A stretch of DNA of 35,331 bases from positions 1 through 35,331 of the forward strand of contig DATKGG010000009.1 in the NCBI GenBank assembly GCA_035510855.1, written 5' to 3'. Within the stretch, counting starts at the first letter, position 1. Each line of letters begins with the position of its first letter. The notes beneath the pieces were generated by a model. That model saw only the letters and a list, made by a program, of their open reading frames with translations, searched no databases and had not been told where the DNA came from. Origin of the DNA: Palsa-459 sp035510855 (GTDB lineage Bacteria > Actinomycetota > Acidimicrobiia > Acidimicrobiales > RAAP-2). This document shows, in pieces, positions 1-7,392 of this stretch. A program made the position numbers and the translations under genes.

Positions 1-87
1 GGGGAGAGAGGGATCCTCTCGAACTACTGCTTCGAGGAGCTCGCGCCGCTCTCCCAAGGCGTCATCATGGTCCGCATCAGCTGGTGA
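1..87 (+). pseudogene. 3' end of an rlpA-like (double-psi beta-barrel) gene, displaced fragment
   Basis: Frame 1 from the window edge to the TGA at 85-87 encodes a tail containing LSNYCFEELAPLSQG and ending VMVRISW-like (read as IMVRISW). This fits the C-terminus of RlpA/double-psi beta-barrel wall proteins, where the 'GRxIDLS' strand is followed by '...LAPLSxGVxxVRI'. It is exactly the part missing from the rlpA-like gene at 394-1066 on the opposite strand. The TGA overlaps the GTG of ksgA (GTGA), as expected of the native rlpA-ksgA junction. The first ~18 bases do not fit the family and may be foreign or damaged; they contain a BamHI site. Family assignment of such a short tail is inference, supported by its fit to the other fragment. 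Confidence 0.6.
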
Positions 88-399
88 CCCTGACGAGGTC
101 GCAGGTCGCGGGACTGCTCCGCGAGCACGACCTCAGACCCAAGAAGTCGCTCGGGCAGCACTTCTTGGTGGACCCGAACACGGCCCGCCGGATCGTGCGG
201 CTCGCGGGCGTGGCCGCGCGGGACCGGGTCGTCGAGATCGGGCCCGGTCTCGGCTCGCTCACCGTCGAGCTGCTCGACGCCGGCGCACAGGTCTGCGCCG
301 TCGAGCTCGACCACCGGCTCGCGGCAGTGCTCGCCGAGGTGACCGAGGGGCGCTGCGAGATCGTCGTGGGCGACGCGCTCAAGGTGGACCTCGCGGGGT
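84..399 (+). pseudogene. rsmA: 5' fragment of 16S rRNA dimethyladenosine transferase (KsgA/RsmA), truncated
   Basis: The GTG at 84 overlaps the preceding stop and opens a protein with LRPKKSLGQHFLVD followed by VVEIGPGLGSLTVELL (SAM-binding motif I), the acidic motif II (VCAVELDHRLAAVL) and IVVGDALKVDLAGL. These are the N-terminal ~105 residues of KsgA/RsmA, which dimethylates two adjacent adenosines near the 3' end of 16S rRNA. A whole enzyme has about 270-290 residues and a catalytic N-(L/I)PY motif that is absent here. After about base 395 the frame enters the antisense of the rlpA-like gene and the similarity stops. The normal actinobacterial neighbourhood (tatD, wall hydrolase, ksgA) predicts this gene on the - strand, so its orientation is wrong. 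Either a rearrangement or an assembly chimera. Confidence 0.85.
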
Positions 400-1066
400 T
401 GTGCGCCTCGGTGTCGGTCACGAGGCACTGGATCGTCTTGTGGGTGGCGAGGTCCGTCACGGTGAGCAGTGTGCCGTGCGGGAGGAACGGGCTGGCGCAT
501 TGTCCGGGGTGCCAGCCGTACCAGGTCGCAATCCCCTCCCTCGTGTGGGCGCCGGTGTGACGGGTCGGGGCGTGACGTCGCGCCCCAACGGCGCGGACCG
601 CGGCGGTGTACCGGGCCTCGGCGAGGCGAACGGCGTTGGCATGGCGCACCTCGGCCGCGTGCATCGCGGCGTCGTGGTGCCCGATGAGCCCGTTGAGGGA
701 TCGGTCGAGGGCGAGCTGGAAGCGAGCCGCACGAACGGCCGCGGCGTGGTCGAGCTTGGCCTCGTGGATCGCCTGCTGGTGGTGCCACCTGAGCTGGTTG
801 CGCCGGTACCGGCGCTGCCCCGCCGACAGCGGCCGCACGGGCCTGTCGGACGCGACGAGCTGGGTGTGGGTGAGCGCGGTCGTGCCCGACGTCGGGCCGG
901 CCGACCGGCCGGCGTCTCGGGCGGTCGCCGCCGCAGGGGCGGCGCCGCCATGCAGCAGCGCAAGCGGGGCGGCGAGCATGGTCACCGCGGCGAGCGCGGC
1001 CACCATCAACCGCCCCTTGGCGCGGGTTGCCCTCAGATCCTCCACCCTTCTCCGGGGACATCGCAC
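394..1066 (-). pseudogene. 5' part of a secreted RlpA-like double-psi beta-barrel wall protein, 3' end cut off
   Basis: Reading the - strand from a GTG at 1066, the protein has a basic start, a hydrophobic signal segment (MVAALAAVTMLAAPLALL) with an AAPAAA-type cleavage region, a long Arg/His/Ala-rich helical stretch (about residues 80-150), then a barrel start with GIATWYGWHPGQCASPFLP, HGTLLTVTDLATHKT and TDTEAHNPAR. This matches the RlpA/expansin-like barrel of exported peptidoglycan-associated proteins. Similarity ends at 'NPAR' near base 394, just before the expected '(V)IDLS' strand; the missing end sits inverted at 1-87. The frame then reads antisense ksgA. Start uncertain: an ATG near 1006 with an upstream AAGGGG also keeps the signal peptide. 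It lies downstream of tatD on the same strand. Confidence 0.72.
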
Positions 1067-1099
1067 CTTCGACGGACGAGCCGCCGAGGGACGTTCGGG

Positions 1100-1129
1100 A
1101 CGCTACGGAGGCGGTTCGCAAAGGTGCAA
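1100..1129 (-). promoter_or_regulatory. Candidate promoter of the rlpA-like gene
   Basis: On the - strand TTGCAC (1129-1124) and TAGCGT (1105-1100) are separated by 18 bases, a good -35/-10 pair for a housekeeping sigma factor. It lies in the 158-base gap between tatD and the rlpA-like gene, about 35-40 bases before the GTG at 1066. Seen in sequence; function inferred. Confidence 0.45.
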
Positions 1130-1172
1130 GTCATGGGTGCAACGGTCGGGGCCACGTGCTGATCACACTAAG

Positions 1173-1185
1173 TAACCAGTGGTTA
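1173..1185. promoter_or_regulatory. 13-bp palindrome upstream of the rlpA-like gene
   Basis: TAACCA-G-TGGTTA is a perfect inverted repeat in an AT-richer patch of the tatD/rlpA gap, about 45 bases upstream of the candidate -35. It could be an operator. No known regulator is assigned. Confidence 0.3.
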
Positions 1186-1224
1186 ATTCCGGTCGCCGCG
1201 CGGATTGGGGGGCGTCGTCCCAGA

Positions 1225-2053
<829 letters not shown>

Positions 2054-2061
<8 letters not shown>

Positions 2062-3580
2062 GGCGACGAGGGAACAGGGGCTCGCCACGCTCGACGGGAA
2101 GCCCCCCGGGGTACTGCCCCCATGCCGCTGCCTGCATGACCGGCCGGTCCGTCACGGCGCCTTCGAGCCCGAGGCGTCCCCAGATCGTCTGTGCCGTCGC
2201 GGGCATGGCGGGCGCGATGAGCAGCGACACGATCCGGAGCACCTCGAGGGCGTCGCCCAACACGATTTCGACCTCGGAACCTGGCGCCTGCTTCCAGGGC
2301 TCGGCTGCCTCCAGGGCGGCGTTCGCCGCGCCAATCAGGCGCCAGGTCGCCTCGAGCGCGCGCTGCGGGGCAAAGGTCGTCCAACCCTCCGCGGCGTCCT
2401 CGAGCGCGTCGTGCGCGGCGGCTCGCAGCGCCGACTCGGGATCCGGAGAAGGGCCGATGCCGCCGCACTTGGAGCCGACGACCGTCGTGACGCGCGAGAC
2501 CAGGTTGCCCAGGTTGTTGGCGAGGTCCGCGTTGTACCGCGCGACCATCCCCTCGAGCGAGAACTCCCCGTCCGCGCCGAGGGGGACCTCTCGGAGCAGG
2601 TGGTAGCGAACCGCGTCGACCCCGAAGTCCGCGACGAGCGTCGAGGGTGCGATGTCGGTGACGTTGATCGACGCGCCGTCGGCCATTGTCTTGCTCAGCT
2701 TCTGGCCGCCGACCAAGAGCCAGCCGTGGACCTGGACGTGCGACGGCGGGTCGATTCCAGCAGCCATGCACATCGCCGGCCACCAGACGCAGTGGAACCG
2801 CAGGATCTCCTTGCCCACGAGGTGGTGCGAAACCGGCCACCAGATGTCGACCTCGTCGTCGTCCCTCCCGTAGCCGACCGCAGTCAGGTAGTTGATGAGC
2901 GCGTCGTACCAGACGTAGAAGACCTGGGAGGGATCCCAGGGCACCTCGATCCCCCACTGCAGGCTCGACCTCGTGATCGAGATGTCGCGGAGGCCGCCCT
3001 TGATGAATCCGAGGGCCTCGTTGCGCTTCGTGGACGGTGCGACCGCACCGGGGTTCGACTCGTACCACTCGAGCAATCGATCCTCGAATGCGCTCAGCTT
3101 GAAGAACCAGTTCTCCTCGGACATCTCGACGACAGGTCGGCCGTGCACGGGACAGAGCCCGTCGACCAGCTGGTCGGCGGTGTAGTAGTCCTCGCAGCTC
3201 ACGCAGTAGAGGCCCTCGTAGGTGCCCTTGTAGATGTAGCCGTTCTCGTAGACCTTGGTGAGGAACGCCTGGACCGTCTGGGTGTGGCGCGCCTCGGTGG
3301 TGCGCAGGAAGTCGTCGTACTGCACGTCGAGCTCGGCCCACGCCTCGACGAACCGGCTCGAGGTTCGGTCCGCCCACTCCTGAGGGCTGACCTCGTGGGC
3401 CTGGGCCGCCTCGGCGACCTTCATCCCGTGCTCATCGGTGCCCGTGAGGAACTTGACGTCGTCGCCAACGAGGCGGTGCCAGCGGGCGATCGCGTCGGCG
3501 TTGATCGTGCAGTACGCGGTGCCGACGTGCGGGGCATCGGTGACGTAGTAGATCGGCGTCGTGAGATAGAAGCGCGGCAC
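2054..3580 (-). CDS. metG: Methionyl-tRNA synthetase
   Basis: Charges tRNA-Met with methionine using ATP. The class I signature is present: the HIGH-type motif is HVGT (residues 18-21, context DAPHVGTAY) and the KMSKS-type motif is KLSKT (residues 294-298). Between them lies the connective-peptide knuckle with CVSCEDYYTADQLVDGLCPVHG (a CxxC...CxxH pattern), then WFFKLSAFEDRLLEWY and VFYVWYDALINYL, which are typical of MetG. The 508 residues include the anticodon-binding helical domain but no C-terminal EMAP/tRNA-binding domain, so this is the short form usual in actinobacteria. The GTG start has a leaderless-type -10 (TACGAT) six bases upstream, so metG may be transcribed separately from rsmI, whose stop lies 18 bases upstream. 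Confidence 0.97.
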
Positions 3581-3586
3581 CGACGA

Positions 3587-3592
3587 ATCGTA
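3587..3592 (-). promoter_or_regulatory. Leaderless-type -10 element of metG
   Basis: TACGAT, then six bases, then the GTG start of metG at 3580. This matches the TANNNT-N6-start pattern that recurs in this window and predicts a transcript starting at or next to the start codon. Confidence 0.5.
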
Positions 3593-3598
3593 CCGGCG

Positions 3599-4444
3599 CT
3601 ACTCGCTTCTTCCCGTGCCGAGTCGCAGCGCCGCCTCATACGCGCGGCGTCGTGACACGCCGAGGCTGCTCGCCACCTCTGACGCGGCATCTCGCGTCGT
3701 CGCGCCGCTCCGGAGGGCGACGGCCACGGCGAGGGCGACGTCGTCGTCGTCGGCGTGGGGCGCTGGTGTCCCACCGATCACGATCACGATCTCGCCGCGC
3801 GGCTCGGAGGCGTCGCGCTGGTTGAGCGCCAGCTGCGCCAGCGTCCCACGTCGCACCTCCTCGTGGCGCTTCGTGAGCTCCCGGCACACCGCCGCTGGAC
3901 GGTCGCCGAGCACCTCGGCGAGCTCGCTGAGCGTCGCCGCGACCCGTGGAGCTGACTCGAAGACGATCGCGGTGCGCTCCTCGACGCGAAGCGCCTCTAG
4001 GCGCTGGGTCCGTTCCGCGCCCTTCCTCGGGAGGAACCCCTCGACGCAGAACCGATCCATCGGCAGCCCCGAGACGACGAGGGCGGCGAGCGCGGCGGAC
4101 GGGCCGGGCACGGCCGTCACGCGGTTGCCGCTCGCGACGACCGCCGCGACGAGGCGCGCGCCGGGGTCCGAGACCCCGGGCGTCCCGGCGTCGCTCACGT
4201 AGACGACCGTGTCGCCCGCCTCGATCCGCCCGACGACCCAGGCTGACTTCGCCGCCTCGTTGTGCGCGTGGACGCTGACGAGCCGCCCACCCGCAGGGAT
4301 GCCCTTGGCGCTCAGCAGCACGCGGGTGCGCCGGGTGTCCTCGCAGCAGACGACGTCGGCGCGCTCGAGGGCGTCCCGCGCGCGCTCGGAGAAGTCGCCG
4401 AGGTTGCCGATGGGCGTCGCCACGACAATCAGCTCGCCGGTCAC
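3599..4444 (-). CDS. rsmI: 16S rRNA (cytidine1402-2'-O)-methyltransferase RsmI
   Basis: A tetrapyrrole-methylase-fold enzyme that 2'-O-methylates C1402 in the decoding centre of 16S rRNA. Diagnostic motifs are LIVVATPIGNLGDFSERA at the N-terminus, VCCEDTRRTRVLL, VSVHAHNE, VVYVSDAGTPGVSDPG, VTAVPGPSAALAALVVSGLP, FCVEGFLPRKG and the CRELTKRHEEVRRGTL segment. The C-terminal DAASEVASSLGVSRRRAYEAAL is the helical tail seen in family members. I chose the GTG at 4444, which overlaps the stop of the preceding DUF192 gene (GTGA) and begins right before the conserved TGELIVVATPIG; a start at 4489 would add an unconserved extension. 281 residues, normal for the family. Operonic with the gene upstream. 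Confidence 0.95.
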   Translation of the reverse strand: MTGELIVVATPIGNLGDFSERARDALERADVVCCEDTRRTRVLLSAKGIPAGGRLVSVHAHNEAAKSAWVVGRIEAGDTVVYVSDAGTPGVSDPGARLVAAVVASGNRVTAVPGPSAALAALVVSGLPMDRFCVEGFLPRKGAERTQRLEALRVEERTAIVFESAPRVAATLSELAEVLGDRPAAVCRELTKRHEEVRRGTLAQLALNQRDASEPRGEIVIVIGGTPAPHADDDDVALAVAVALRSGATTRDAASEVASSLGVSRRRAYEAALRLGTGRSE

Positions 4445-4758
4445 CCCGTCCAACGGAGCTCCACGGCCGTGCCAGTGTGCATCCCGCACCGCGCGGCGTC
4501 GCCCCTCCCGACGACGACGACCGTGCCGGGGCGCAGCCTCCAGACCGGCCGTCGCCCTGCCGTGCGCACGGTGGTCGCCGAGCCGTTGCGCACGCAGATC
4601 ACGTCGAGGGGTCCGAGCAAGATGGTCGGGGCGCGCAGCACGGCAGCCGTCTCGCCACGCCGGGCGGACTTGGCGGCTCGGTGCCTGTCCCAGGGCGTGC
4701 GGACGCGCAGCGCCGAGGCAACGGCCTCTCCGTCAGCGAGCAGCCATCCCGAGTCCAT
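4441..4758 (-). CDS. Small DUF192-like protein
   Basis: A 105-residue protein starting GWLLADGEAVASALRVRTP, with a mid-section ILLGPLDVICVRNGSATTVR and a C-terminal LRPGTVVVVGRGDAARCGMHTG. The layout (opening strands, a 'P-L/I-D-V' core strand, a C-terminal 'GxAxxxGxxxG' strand) resembles DUF192, a small beta-rich family of unknown function. The match is by eye and the usual 'F-x-M' core motif is not clear, so the sequence is divergent. GAGGAGG lies four bases before the ATG, and a -10-like TAGGTT lies about 40 bases upstream. Its stop overlaps the rsmI start, so it heads the rsmI operon. No signal peptide seen. Confidence 0.6.
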   Translation of the reverse strand: MDSGWLLADGEAVASALRVRTPWDRHRAAKSARRGETAAVLRAPTILLGPLDVICVRNGSATTVRTAGRRPVWRLRPGTVVVVGRGDAARCGMHTGTAVELRWTG

Positions 4759-4796
4759 CAGCCTCCTCGTGGACCAAGCCGAGCTCGGACGGACTC

Positions 4797-4817
4797 AACC
4801 TACCTGCGCACTAGCGT
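4797..4817. promoter_or_regulatory. Divergent promoters: DUF192-rsmI operon (-) and bL37-like gene (+)
   Basis: On - the hexamer TAGGTT (4802-4797) precedes the DUF192 gene. On + TAGCGT (4812-4817) ends six bases before the ATG at 4824, the leaderless arrangement. Both sit in a 65-base divergent gap. Confidence 0.45.
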
Positions 4818-4823
4818 GGGGCA

Positions 4824-4907
4824 ATGTCGAAGCGCACGGTGAAGCGAAAGCTGCGGACCAAGAAGAAGGCGAACCACGGCAAGAAGCCGAACTGCGGCCG
4901 CGGCTGA
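4824..4907 (+). CDS. bL37-like small ribosomal protein, 27 residues
   Basis: The ATG at 4824 opens a 27-residue, extremely basic peptide (MSKRTVKRKL..., ...KKANHGKKPNCGRG), stop at 4905-4907. The 'KANHGK(R/K)PN' core and overall size match bL37, the ~24-residue protein found in the mycobacterial large ribosomal subunit; I recognise this from memory of the family, not from a search. A leaderless-type -10 (TAGCGT) lies six bases before the ATG, as suits a strongly expressed ribosomal gene. The stop is one base from the convergent stop of the phosphodiesterase gene. It is short enough to be missed by automatic callers. The alternative is another short basic nucleic-acid-binding peptide. Confidence 0.75.
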   Translation: MSKRTVKRKLRTKKKANHGKKPNCGRG

Positions 4908-4908
4908 G

Positions 4909-5778
4909 CTACCGGCCGAGCCCGCCCCACGCGCACCCCGACGCTTCTAGAACGCCCACCAGCGCAGTGGGCGTGTCCGAGATGATCCCGTCGACACCGA
5001 GGTCCACGAGTCGCCGCATCTCGTCGGTGTCGTTGATCGTCCAGACGTGCACCGCGAGCCCCTCGTGGTGCGCGGCCTCGACGAACTGGGCGTCCACGAC
5101 GGTGATCTCCCCGAAGCTCGCCGGCACCTGCAGCGCGACGCCGCCCGTGCGGGGCACCTCGGTCCCGGCGTGGACCGCGCGGTAGAACTCGGCGGTCTCG
5201 AGCGTCGCGAGCGAGGTAAAGAACTCCGGGGCGACGGCGCGGAACGCCGCGATCGCTGTGTCTGAGAAGCTCGCCACGATCGTGTCGTCGCTGCGGCCGA
5301 GCCGGCGCAGCTCGTCGGCGAGCAGGGCCTCGTAGGGCTCGACCTCCGGGGCGGTCCGCTTGATGTCGAGGTTGACGACGACGCCCGCCAGCAGCTCGAG
5401 CACCGCCGACAGCGGCGCGATGCCGAGCGACACATCGTCGGGCGCTCGCCCCCGGAGCGGGTACGCGTCCTCAGGGAGCCCCGGGGACACGTCCGCGCCT
5501 GGCGCCCACCAGTAGGCGTTGTCGAGGGCGAGGACCTCGTTGAGGGTCAGCTCGGCGATCGTGCCCGCGCCGTCGGTCGTGCGATCGACGGTCTCGTCGT
5601 GGCTCACCACGAGGTGCCGGTCCTTGGTCGCGTGGACGTCGAGCTCGACCGCGGTCGCACCGCGAGCGAGCGCGCTGCTGATCGCGTGGATCGTGGACGA
5701 CGGCCCCTCCCACGCACCGCCCTGGTGCGCGTAGGCGATCACACGTCGATCGAGCCAAGGACTCTCGCGGCTCGTCAC
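4909..5778 (-). CDS. Glycerophosphodiester phosphodiesterase family protein
   Basis: A GDPD TIM barrel that hydrolyses glycerophosphodiesters to glycerol-3-phosphate and an alcohol. Motifs: AYAHQGGAWEGPSSTIHAI at the N-terminus (the HRG...ENT region), then VELDVHATKDRHLVVSHDE and TVDRTTDGAG, carrying the Glu-Asp metal ligands and the second catalytic His, and near the C-terminus VHVWTINDTDEMRRLVDLGV and DGIISDTP, typical of the family. The usual HR of the first motif is HQ here, so the catalytic Arg looks replaced; check before assuming normal activity. No signal peptide, so probably cytoplasmic. The GTG start at 5778 overlaps the DUF3817 stop (GTGA). 289 residues. Last gene of a three-gene overlapping operon. 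Confidence 0.9.
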   Translation of the reverse strand: MTSRESPWLDRRVIAYAHQGGAWEGPSSTIHAISSALARGATAVELDVHATKDRHLVVSHDETVDRTTDGAGTIAELTLNEVLALDNAYWWAPGADVSPGLPEDAYPLRGRAPDDVSLGIAPLSAVLELLAGVVVNLDIKRTAPEVEPYEALLADELRRLGRSDDTIVASFSDTAIAAFRAVAPEFFTSLATLETAEFYRAVHAGTEVPRTGGVALQVPASFGEITVVDAQFVEAAHHEGLAVHVWTINDTDEMRRLVDLGVDGIISDTPTALVGVLEASGCAWGGLGR

Positions 5779-6098
5779 GATGCGCCTCGTGCCAGCGCCT
5801 CTTCGTGCTCGAGCGAGGCGGCGACCCGCCGCTCCTCGTAGAAGGCGAGCCCCGGGACGATGCCCGACGCGGCCATCGCGAGGACGCGCTTGGGACCGAA
5901 CCCGTGGCGGCGGCTGAGGTCGCCGACCGTGACCAGGTACGCGATGAAGATGATCCCGTGGATGTCGAAGCCGACCTCGGCGAACAGCGGATGGCCAAAC
6001 GCGTACTGCAGCGGCAGCGCGATGGCGCAGAGCACGCAGAGCATCGTGCCGACGACATAGGCCATGACCCGGTAGCGGCGAAACGCCGGGTCCGTCAC
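5775..6098 (-). CDS. DUF3817-type small membrane protein
   Basis: 107 residues with about three membrane segments: YRVMAYVVGTMLCVLCAIAL, then the loop with FAEVGFDIHGIIFIAYLVT, then VLAMAASGIVPGLAFYEE ending in an ERRV tail. The invariant-looking 'HGxxFxxYLxxxxDLxRR' core and the closing 'P...F..ERRV' are those of DUF3817 proteins, common in actinobacteria and of unknown function. The GTG start overlaps the stop of the upstream membrane gene, and its stop overlaps the phosphodiesterase start, so the three are translationally coupled. Function not known. Confidence 0.8.
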   Translation of the reverse strand: MTDPAFRRYRVMAYVVGTMLCVLCAIALPLQYAFGHPLFAEVGFDIHGIIFIAYLVTVGDLSRRHGFGPKRVLAMAASGIVPGLAFYEERRVAASLEHEEALARGAS

Positions 6099-6463
6099 CG
6101 ACGCCACCCCTTTGGCTTGTTCGCCGCCAGCTCGGCGAGGTGGTCGTTGTACGCCGCGAGCTCGCTGTCCTCGACGGACCGGTCGCGCCGTGCGACGTGG
6201 GCCCGGGCTCGCAGCTCGGCCTCGGCCCTCCGTCTGACGGCCCGCCCCTCTGAGGACTTGGCATCGGTGTGCACGAGCGCCCACCATCCCACGATCCCGG
6301 CAACCGCAAAGACGGGCCACTCGATGGCATAGAGGTAGCTGAACTCGTTGCCCTGGATCGCCCGGCCCACCTGCCAGTAAGCGGCGACGACGCACCCAGC
6401 CACCCAGGCAACGCCGAGGAGGTGCAGCAGGAACGCACGCGGCGAGAGCCACCGATTGAGCAC
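6095..6463 (-). CDS. Two-helix membrane protein of unknown function
   Basis: 122 residues: a short basic start (LNRWLSPRAF), a first membrane segment (LLHLLGVAWVAGCVVAAYW), a loop with QVGRAIQGNEFSYLYAIEWP, a second segment (VFAVAGIVGWWALV), then a charged cytoplasmic tail of about 60 residues rich in Arg/Glu/Ala. Similar small proteins sit beside DUF3817 genes in actinobacteria, but I do not recognise a named family. I chose the GTG at 6463 rather than one at 6481 because a TACGCT hexamer (6476-6471) lies seven bases before it, the leaderless pattern; that also brings the first membrane helix close to the N-terminus. First gene of the operon, divergent from ctaG. Confidence 0.7.
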   Translation of the reverse strand: MLNRWLSPRAFLLHLLGVAWVAGCVVAAYWQVGRAIQGNEFSYLYAIEWPVFAVAGIVGWWALVHTDAKSSEGRAVRRRAEAELRARAHVARRDRSVEDSELAAYNDHLAELAANKPKGWRR

Positions 6464-6470
6464 TACCAGA

Positions 6471-6513
6471 AGCGTAGACACGCGCCGGGGCCACGGTCGT
6501 CGGGGTCTACGTT
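6471..6513. promoter_or_regulatory. Divergent leaderless promoters: membrane-protein operon (-) and ctaG (+)
   Basis: On -, TACGCT (6476-6471) ends seven bases before the GTG at 6463. On +, TACGTT (6508-6513) ends six bases before the ATG at 6520. Both fit TANNNT-N5-8-start. Confidence 0.5.
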
Positions 6514-6519
6514 GATCGC

Positions 6520-7392
6520 ATGGACATGGGACCTATCCCGCCGCCGTTCCGCTGGTCGAACCTGTGGCTGTGGCATCTCGGGTGGGTGCCGTGCGTGCTG
6601 CTTGGGGCGGCGCTCGCGCTCTACTTCATGGGGGTCGCCCGCGTGCCGGGGTGGTCGAGCGCACGCACCACGTGCTTCGTCTGCGGCGTCGTCGTGACAT
6701 TCCTCGCGACCCAGTCGATCCTCGGCGCCTACGACATGGTGCTGTTCACGGACCACATGATCCAGCACCTCTTGCTCATCATGGTCGCCGCGCCGTTCTT
6801 CGCCGCCGCCGCGCCGATCGACCTCGCCGCCACGGCGCTGCGCGGGGGGCCGCAGCGGCTCGTTCGGGGTTTCGTCGACGGGCCCATCGGCGGGGTCGTG
6901 CTCCACCCCGTATTCGGCTTCGTCGCCTACGCGGGCTTCATCCCCGCGACACACCTGAGCGGCATCATGAACCTCACGATGAGCCACGAGTGGCTCCACC
7001 ATCTCGAGCAGATCGCCTTCCTCGTCGTCGGGTACCTGTTCTTCCGCCACGTCTTTGGGATCGAGAAGGGCCCTCGGCCGCTGCACCCGGGACTTCGACT
7101 CGTGTTCCTCATGGCCGCGGTGCCCGTCGACACGTTCACGGGCCTCGCGCTGGTGATGTCGACGCATAACCCGTTCCCGATCTTCGACATGGTCCACCGC
7201 GACTGGGGCATGACCGCCATCGAAGACGTGCACCTCGGCGGCGCCACCATGTGGATCGGCGGCGACGCGCTCATGCTGCTCGCCATGATCCCCGTCACGG
7301 TTCGCTGGGTTCGCTACGAGGATCGGCGGACCAAGCAGCTCGACGCCGAGCTCGATGCCGCGGCCGAGGCCGAGGCGACAGCAGCTCTCTAG
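6520..7392 (+). CDS. CtaG-type cytochrome c oxidase assembly protein (Caa3_CtaG family)
   Basis: A 290-residue polytopic membrane protein with about seven hydrophobic segments. Family features are the His-containing helix with FTDHMIQHLLLIMVAAPFF, the following 'P' loop (AAPIDLAATALRGGPQRLV), the HEWLHHLEQIAFLVVGYLFF helix and a late helix with METHNPF-like (here MSTHNPFP). It belongs to the integral-membrane CtaG family linked to caa3-type cytochrome oxidase assembly in actinobacteria and Bacillus; it is not the CtaG/Cox11 copper chaperone. The Asp/Glu/Ala-rich C-terminal tail is cytoplasmic. A TACGTT -10 six bases before the ATG predicts a leaderless message. No oxidase genes lie in the window. 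Its TAG stop overlaps that of the convergent kinase gene. Confidence 0.9.
   Translation: MDMGPIPPPFRWSNLWLWHLGWVPCVLLGAALALYFMGVARVPGWSSARTTCFVCGVVVTFLATQSILGAYDMVLFTDHMIQHLLLIMVAAPFFAAAAPIDLAATALRGGPQRLVRGFVDGPIGGVVLHPVFGFVAYAGFIPATHLSGIMNLTMSHEWLHHLEQIAFLVVGYLFFRHVFGIEKGPRPLHPGLRLVFLMAAVPVDTFTGLALVMSTHNPFPIFDMVHRDWGMTAIEDVHLGGATMWIGGDALMLLAMIPVTVRWVRYEDRRTKQLDAELDAAAEAEATAAL

Noticed and set aside
1..20. Cloning-vector remnant at the left edge (GGGATCCTCT)
   Set aside because: Ten bases match common polylinkers but the next bases do not, and chance is enough.
1067..1224. c-di-AMP (ydaO) riboswitch before the wall-protein gene
   Set aside because: Such a switch is known upstream of actinobacterial rpf/rlpA genes, so I looked, but the conserved elements are not recognisable in this 158-base gap.
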